A program made the translations under genes and the position numbers. 64,000 nucleotides of DNA. It comes from Dechloromonas sp. Its GTDB lineage: Bacteria > Pseudomonadota > Gammaproteobacteria > Burkholderiales > Rhodocyclaceae. Below, piece after piece: positions 60,318-64,000 of the stretch. The stretch is from contig JAQUAX010000005.1 in the NCBI GenBank assembly GCA_028687035.1, positions 164,672 to 228,671 of the forward strand, given 5' to 3'. The notes beneath the pieces are model-generated. The model had not been told where the DNA came from, did not search any database, and saw only the letters and a list, made by a program, of their open reading frames with translations. Numbering within the stretch: position 1 is the first letter of the stretch; every line of letters begins with the position of its first letter.

Positions 60318-62072
60318 TCAGTCGGCGCTGACCACCCGGTTCTTGCCGCTTTGCTTGGCCTGGTACATCGCGGCATCGGCGCGCCTGATCGCTTCGGACT
60401 GGTCGTCTTCCGGTCGCAGTTCGGTGACGCCGGCGCTGAAGGTGATCAACACCTTGTCGTTCTGATGCAGGAAGAAGCGCTTGGTCAGTTCGCGCTGCAG
60501 GCGGGTCAGGGCAGCGACTGCTGAATCGAGATCGGTTTCGGGCAGCAGGATGATGAATTCCTCGCCGCCGTAACGCGCGACGCAATCCTGCGGGCGTAGC
60601 GTTTGCCGGCAGACGCCGGCCAGATGGATCAGCGCCTGGTCGCCGGCTTCGTGTCCCAGCGTGTCGTTCAGTTTCTTGAAATTGTCGAGGTCGAGCAGGC
60701 CGAGGCACAGCGGGGTTTCATGCCGGCGTGCGCGGGCGGCTTCCTTGGCGAACATTTCCTCCAGTCCGCGCCGGTTCAGCGTGCCGGTCAGTTGGTCGTA
60801 GCGGACGAGCTGGCTGGTGTTCTCGAGTTCGCTTTCCAGTTCGCGGATGCGCGCTTCGGATTCCTTGACCTTCTGCTGGGCCAGACGCAGTTCGTCGCGC
60901 GAGCGCAGGGCATTGATCTGCATGCTGCGGGTTTCGCGCATCACTTCGCCGATGACGTTTTCGAGTTCGGTGATGTTGTTGGCGGCGCTGATTTTTTCGG
61001 CGCAGTGGCCAATCTTGTCGTGATAACCGGAGGTGGCGTCGGCAAAATTGGCCAGGTGGTCGACGAAACTGGCCAGCAGGTGCTTGATCGCCTCGCGGGC
61101 TTCGGCGAGCCCGACCTTGAGCTGGCTCTGCTTGAAAACGACTTCCTTCAGGCGCCGTTCGGCGTCATCGAGCGCGCGCTGCGACAGCGGCTGGTCGATG
61201 ATGTCGCGAACGACTTCGATCTGACCGTGCAGCCAGCGGTCGTCGATGACCAGCTCGGTCATGTTCTCGACCAGCAGGCGCAGCAGGCTGAGCAGGCTGT
61301 GCCGTAGCTCCGTCTGGTCCTCGGCCAGCAGTTCGAGCTTGAACGTGAAGCGCTTCAGGCGGGCGAGGAAGGCTTCGAGTTGCTCGTCCTTGCGGGCCCT
61401 GCGGATGTCGGTCGCCAGTCCGCGCGCTTCTTCGGCGAGCACGGGGCTTTCAAGCAACTGTGTCGCGATCGCGGTTTCCAGCGTGAAGGCGAACAATTCC
61501 CGCAGCTCGGGGAGAAAACGGTTGCCGTTCGCGGTGGACGGCGTTTCTTCGGCTATTTCCGAAACGGCTGGGTCGTCGCCGCTGGCGCCTTCGCGGCCCT
61601 GGCCCCAGGCACGGAGCAGATTCTGCAGCCGGGAGTGGAGTGTTTCCGGATTCGCCCCGCTGCCGGTGAGCACGTGTTCGAGGGCCTCGCGTTTGCGGGC
61701 CGCGGTGAGGCCGCTGTGCCGGGCATCCCATTGACGCAGCAGATCGGCAATCAGTTCGGACCAGCCGAGTTTCTGTACTTCGGCGAGGCCGGCAAGGTAG
61801 TTGACGAGGTGATTGCGATAATCCTCCCAGTTCCCCGTCTTGATCGCGTCGTCGAGTCGCCGGGCGAGCCGCAGTTGCTCCGGCGAGTCTTTGGGAAGTG
61901 CGTCGGCCAGTGAGCGCGGCAGGGCGTCGGGGGAGTCTTCGGCTTTTTGCGGGGTGCCCGAAATCTCGTGGTACAGCGTCCGGTAGTTGTCGGGGGTCGG
62001 GGGCGTCCGGCCAGTAACTAGCCGGCGCAGGGTTTCCCGGGCGATCTCGAAAGGGTTGCTAAGCGTCGTCAT
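60318..62072 (-). CDS. Diguanylate cyclase (GGDEF) with long helical N-terminal region
   Basis: YDQLTGTLNRRGLEEMFAKEAARARRHETPLCLGLLDLDNFKKLNDTLGHEAGDQALIHLAGVCRQTLRPQDCVARYGGEEFIILLPET: GGEEF signature. Confidence 0.95.
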   Translation of the reverse strand: MTTLSNPFEIARETLRRLVTGRTPPTPDNYRTLYHEISGTPQKAEDSPDALPRSLADALPKDSPEQLRLARRLDDAIKTGNWEDYRNHLVNYLAGLAEVQKLGWSELIADLLRQWDARHSGLTAARKREALEHVLTGSGANPETLHSRLQNLLRAWGQGREGASGDDPAVSEIAEETPSTANGNRFLPELRELFAFTLETAIATQLLESPVLAEEARGLATDIRRARKDEQLEAFLARLKRFTFKLELLAEDQTELRHSLLSLLRLLVENMTELVIDDRWLHGQIEVVRDIIDQPLSQRALDDAERRLKEVVFKQSQLKVGLAEAREAIKHLLASFVDHLANFADATSGYHDKIGHCAEKISAANNITELENVIGEVMRETRSMQINALRSRDELRLAQQKVKESEARIRELESELENTSQLVRYDQLTGTLNRRGLEEMFAKEAARARRHETPLCLGLLDLDNFKKLNDTLGHEAGDQALIHLAGVCRQTLRPQDCVARYGGEEFIILLPETDLDSAVAALTRLQRELTKRFFLHQNDKVLITFSAGVTELRPEDDQSEAIRRADAAMYQAKQSGKNRVVSAD

Positions 62073-62118
62073 GTTGGAAGCCGGGTGATCGGGCTATAAT
62101 CCGCGCCCATGCAACGGC

Positions 62119-62192
62119 GCCCCCGTAGCATGAAGGTCGTGCAGTTGCCTTGTAAGCATCAGGCGTTGGTTCGATTCCGACCGGGGGCACCA
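62119..62192 (+). tRNA. Atypical tRNA-Thr(TGT)-like gene
   Basis: Acceptor GCCCCCG/CGGGGGC, T-arm GTTGG-TTCGATT-CCGAC, anticodon loop CTTGTAA (TGT), encoded CCA; -10-like TATAAT at 62095-62100. Non-canonical D-loop and one anticodon-stem mismatch. Confidence 0.6.
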
Positions 62193-62193
62193 G

Positions 62194-62997
62194 TCATTCG
62201 CTGGCGACGCTGCCGAGCCCCAGGCGCTGCGACAGGCGTTGCGCTGCCGACAGCATGGCCTTGGCCGTCGGGCTGTCCCATTCCACGTCGAACTCGCCGA
62301 CGGTGCCCAGCGAGGTGATCGCCGCGACCATGGCGCCCGTATGGTCGTATACCGGGGCGCTGAAGCCATTGATCCCGGGCGTCAGGTTGCCGGTTGCGCG
62401 AGCGAGTCCCCGGGCCCGGGCTTCCGTCAGGTTCTTTTCCAGTTGACGGCGCAGGGTCGTGATCGCCGTCTTGCTGGCGACGGCATCCCTCTGCAATTCC
62501 TCCTCCAGTGCCTTTTTAAGGAAGGGGGAGCGGTAGAAAGCCGAAAAGGCCCGTCCGGTCGCCGATTTGCTGAGCGAGAGTACGGTCCCGTGGCGCAGGG
62601 TTACGGTGATCGGTCCTCCCGCATCGACAATGCGCACAATGGTTGCTCCATGGGTGCCCCAGACTGCCAGCGCAACGGTTTCCTGGATTTCTTCGCAGAG
62701 TGCTTCCAGGATCGGTCCGGCCAGGCGAACGGGGTCGAGTCTCCCCAGTCCGGAGAGGCCAAGCTCGAGTGCGTAGGCGCCAAGATCGTAGCGCCCGCTG
62801 CTGGAGTCCTGCTCGACGATCCCGACACGCAGGAAACTGACCATGTAGCGGTGGGCCTTGGCGGCCGGCATCGATGCCCCCTTTGCGATGTCGCGCAGCA
62901 TCATCGGGCGATTCGTCGCGGCCAGGACGCTGAGCAGGCGGAAGCCTACCTCGATGGACTGTATGCCTTGCCGGTCGTTAGCTACTTTGGTGGTCAT
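62194..62997 (-). CDS. IclR family transcriptional regulator
   Basis: QSIEVGFRLLSVLAATNRPMMLRDIAKGASMPAAKAHRYMVSFLRVGIVEQDSSSGRYDLG; C-terminal effector domain. Confidence 0.93.
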   Translation of the reverse strand: MTTKVANDRQGIQSIEVGFRLLSVLAATNRPMMLRDIAKGASMPAAKAHRYMVSFLRVGIVEQDSSSGRYDLGAYALELGLSGLGRLDPVRLAGPILEALCEEIQETVALAVWGTHGATIVRIVDAGGPITVTLRHGTVLSLSKSATGRAFSAFYRSPFLKKALEEELQRDAVASKTAITTLRRQLEKNLTEARARGLARATGNLTPGINGFSAPVYDHTGAMVAAITSLGTVGEFDVEWDSPTAKAMLSAAQRLSQRLGLGSVASE

Positions 62998-63092
62998 GGG
63001 AAAGCACCCTGGTTGGAAGACTCATATTTTATGCATCTATGGCGCATCTTAGGGCGCGAATATAATTCGGGCACTTATTCAGGGGAGTTCTC

Positions 63093-63713
63093 ATGCGGGC
63101 GGTTCTGGTAGCGAATCCAAAAGGCGGAGCGGGCAAGACGACGCTGGCCACCAATTTGTCCGGCTATTTTGCCAATCAGGGCAAAAGCGTCACGCTGTGC
63201 GATCTGGATCGCCAGCAATCCGCATTGCGCTGGATGGCATTCCGTGATCCTGCGCTGCCGCCGGTTACCGGATATTACGCAGGCAATCAGATCGTCCTCA
63301 ACTTGCCCAAGGAGTCGGATTGGGTTGTGGTCGATGCGCCGGCCGGCTTGCAGGGCTATAAATTGTCGGATTACCTCCGCGCGGTGGATAGGGTGTTGGT
63401 GCCGTTGGTCCCGTCGGTATTCGATATGGCCGCTACCGAGGACTTCCTCAATTCGATACGCGGAGAGATTCGCAGCAATCGAATGAAAGTCGGGATCGTC
63501 GCGATGCGCGTCGATCCGCGAACGAAGGCGGCCGGCATGCTGGAAGAGTTCCTCCGCCACTTCGACATTCCCATCGTTTCCTATCTGCGAAACACCCAGA
63601 ACTATGTGAACGTTGCAGCAGCGGGGGCGACCGTTTTCGATCCGCCGAGGGCGCGTCATCGCAGGGATCTCGGGCAGTGGGACGCGCTGGTCAAATGGGT
63701 CGAAAGCGCTTGA
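63093..63713 (+). CDS. Orphan ParA family ATPase
   Basis: MRAVLVANPKGGAGKTTLATNLSGYFANQGKSVTLCDLDRQQSALRW deviant Walker A; no ParB nearby. Confidence 0.9.
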   Translation: MRAVLVANPKGGAGKTTLATNLSGYFANQGKSVTLCDLDRQQSALRWMAFRDPALPPVTGYYAGNQIVLNLPKESDWVVVDAPAGLQGYKLSDYLRAVDRVLVPLVPSVFDMAATEDFLNSIRGEIRSNRMKVGIVAMRVDPRTKAAGMLEEFLRHFDIPIVSYLRNTQNYVNVAAAGATVFDPPRARHRRDLGQWDALVKWVESA

Positions 63714-63726
63714 TTCATTTTTTTGC

Positions 63727-63755
63727 TTGACCTGTGCCCGGGGGCTGGGCATAAT
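63727..63755 (+). promoter_or_regulatory. Sigma70 promoter of tRNA-fMet (TTGACC - 17 bp - CATAAT)
   Basis: TTGACC at 63727-63732 and CATAAT at 63750-63755. Confidence 0.75.
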
Positions 63756-63768
63756 TCGGCCCCTCTGA

Positions 63769-63845
63769 CGCGGGGTGGAGCAGTTTGGCAGCTCGTCGGG
63801 CTCATAACCCGAAGGTCGCAGGTTCAAGTCCTGCCCCCGCAACCA
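63769..63845 (+). tRNA. Initiator tRNA-fMet(CAT)
   Basis: CGCGGGGTGGAGCAGTTTGGCAGCTCGTCGGGCTCATAACCCGAAGGTCGCAGGTTCAAGTCCTGCCCCCGCAACCA; C1-A72 mismatch and three G-C pairs in the anticodon stem. Confidence 0.97.
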
Positions 63846-63916
63846 GTCGCCATTTTGGTTCCGGGTTTTGTCAGGCAGGTGGTTCGGTGGTTTGAGAAAT
63901 TAAATTGCTGAAGTAC

Positions 63917-63945
63917 TTGACGGGGAGTTGGGAGTTGTTCATAAT
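63917..63945 (+). promoter_or_regulatory. Strong sigma70 promoter, probably of an rRNA operon beginning beyond the window
   Basis: TTGACG - 17 bp - CATAAT, followed by a leader ending ...GCGAAATTGATCTTT, which resembles 16S rRNA leader sequence. Confidence 0.5.
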
Positions 63946-64000
63946 CTCGCTTCTCTGCTGCTGACGAAGCGAAAGCGATGGCGCGGCGAAATTGATCTTT

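Noticed and set aside
62094-62369. 91-aa minus-strand ORF overlapping the tRNA-like gene
   Set aside because: Overlaps both the tRNA-like sequence and the 3' end of the IclR gene in another frame; better explained as chance.
63723-63911. 62-aa plus-strand ORF over tRNA-fMet
   Set aside because: Runs through a canonical initiator tRNA.

Overview
The window is about 64 kb of high-GC chromosome. Gene content and order look betaproteobacterial, probably Rhodocyclales-like; that assignment is inference from the gene families. Most of it is a core flagellar region: flhBAF-flhG-fliA-motCD, flgN/flgM/flgA, flgBCDEFGHIJKL, the minus-strand fliF...fliR run, fleSR-fliE, and fliC-flaG-fliD-fliS-fliT plus a second FliK-like protein, an orphan FlhB C-terminal domain and a YcgR-like brake. 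The left flank has housekeeping genes: aspS (partial), fmdB/DUF502, pilD-pilC-pilB, a CorC-like transporter, a cytochrome assembly protein, ffh, a lytic transglycosylase, proS, rppH, coq7, osmC, rplM-rpsI, a bactofilin and erpA. The right flank has an ATP-grasp-like/SerC-like gene pair, a GGDEF protein, an atypical tRNA-Thr-like gene, an IclR regulator, an orphan ParA, tRNA-fMet and what looks like the start of an rRNA operon leader. The observations most worth follow-up are: (1) an unannotated small RNA candidate at about 13896-14003, with a sigma70-type promoter, a 5' hairpin, a CU-rich stretch matching the 16S rRNA anti-Shine-Dalgarno end, and a perfect 10-bp terminator; (2) a translationally coupled ATP-grasp-like/SerC-like pair divergent from the flagellin gene; (3) a non-canonical tRNA-Thr(TGT)-like gene abutting an IclR gene; (4) a duplicated FliK/FlhB-C substrate-switch module. 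All homology calls are from reading the translations; no database search was run.
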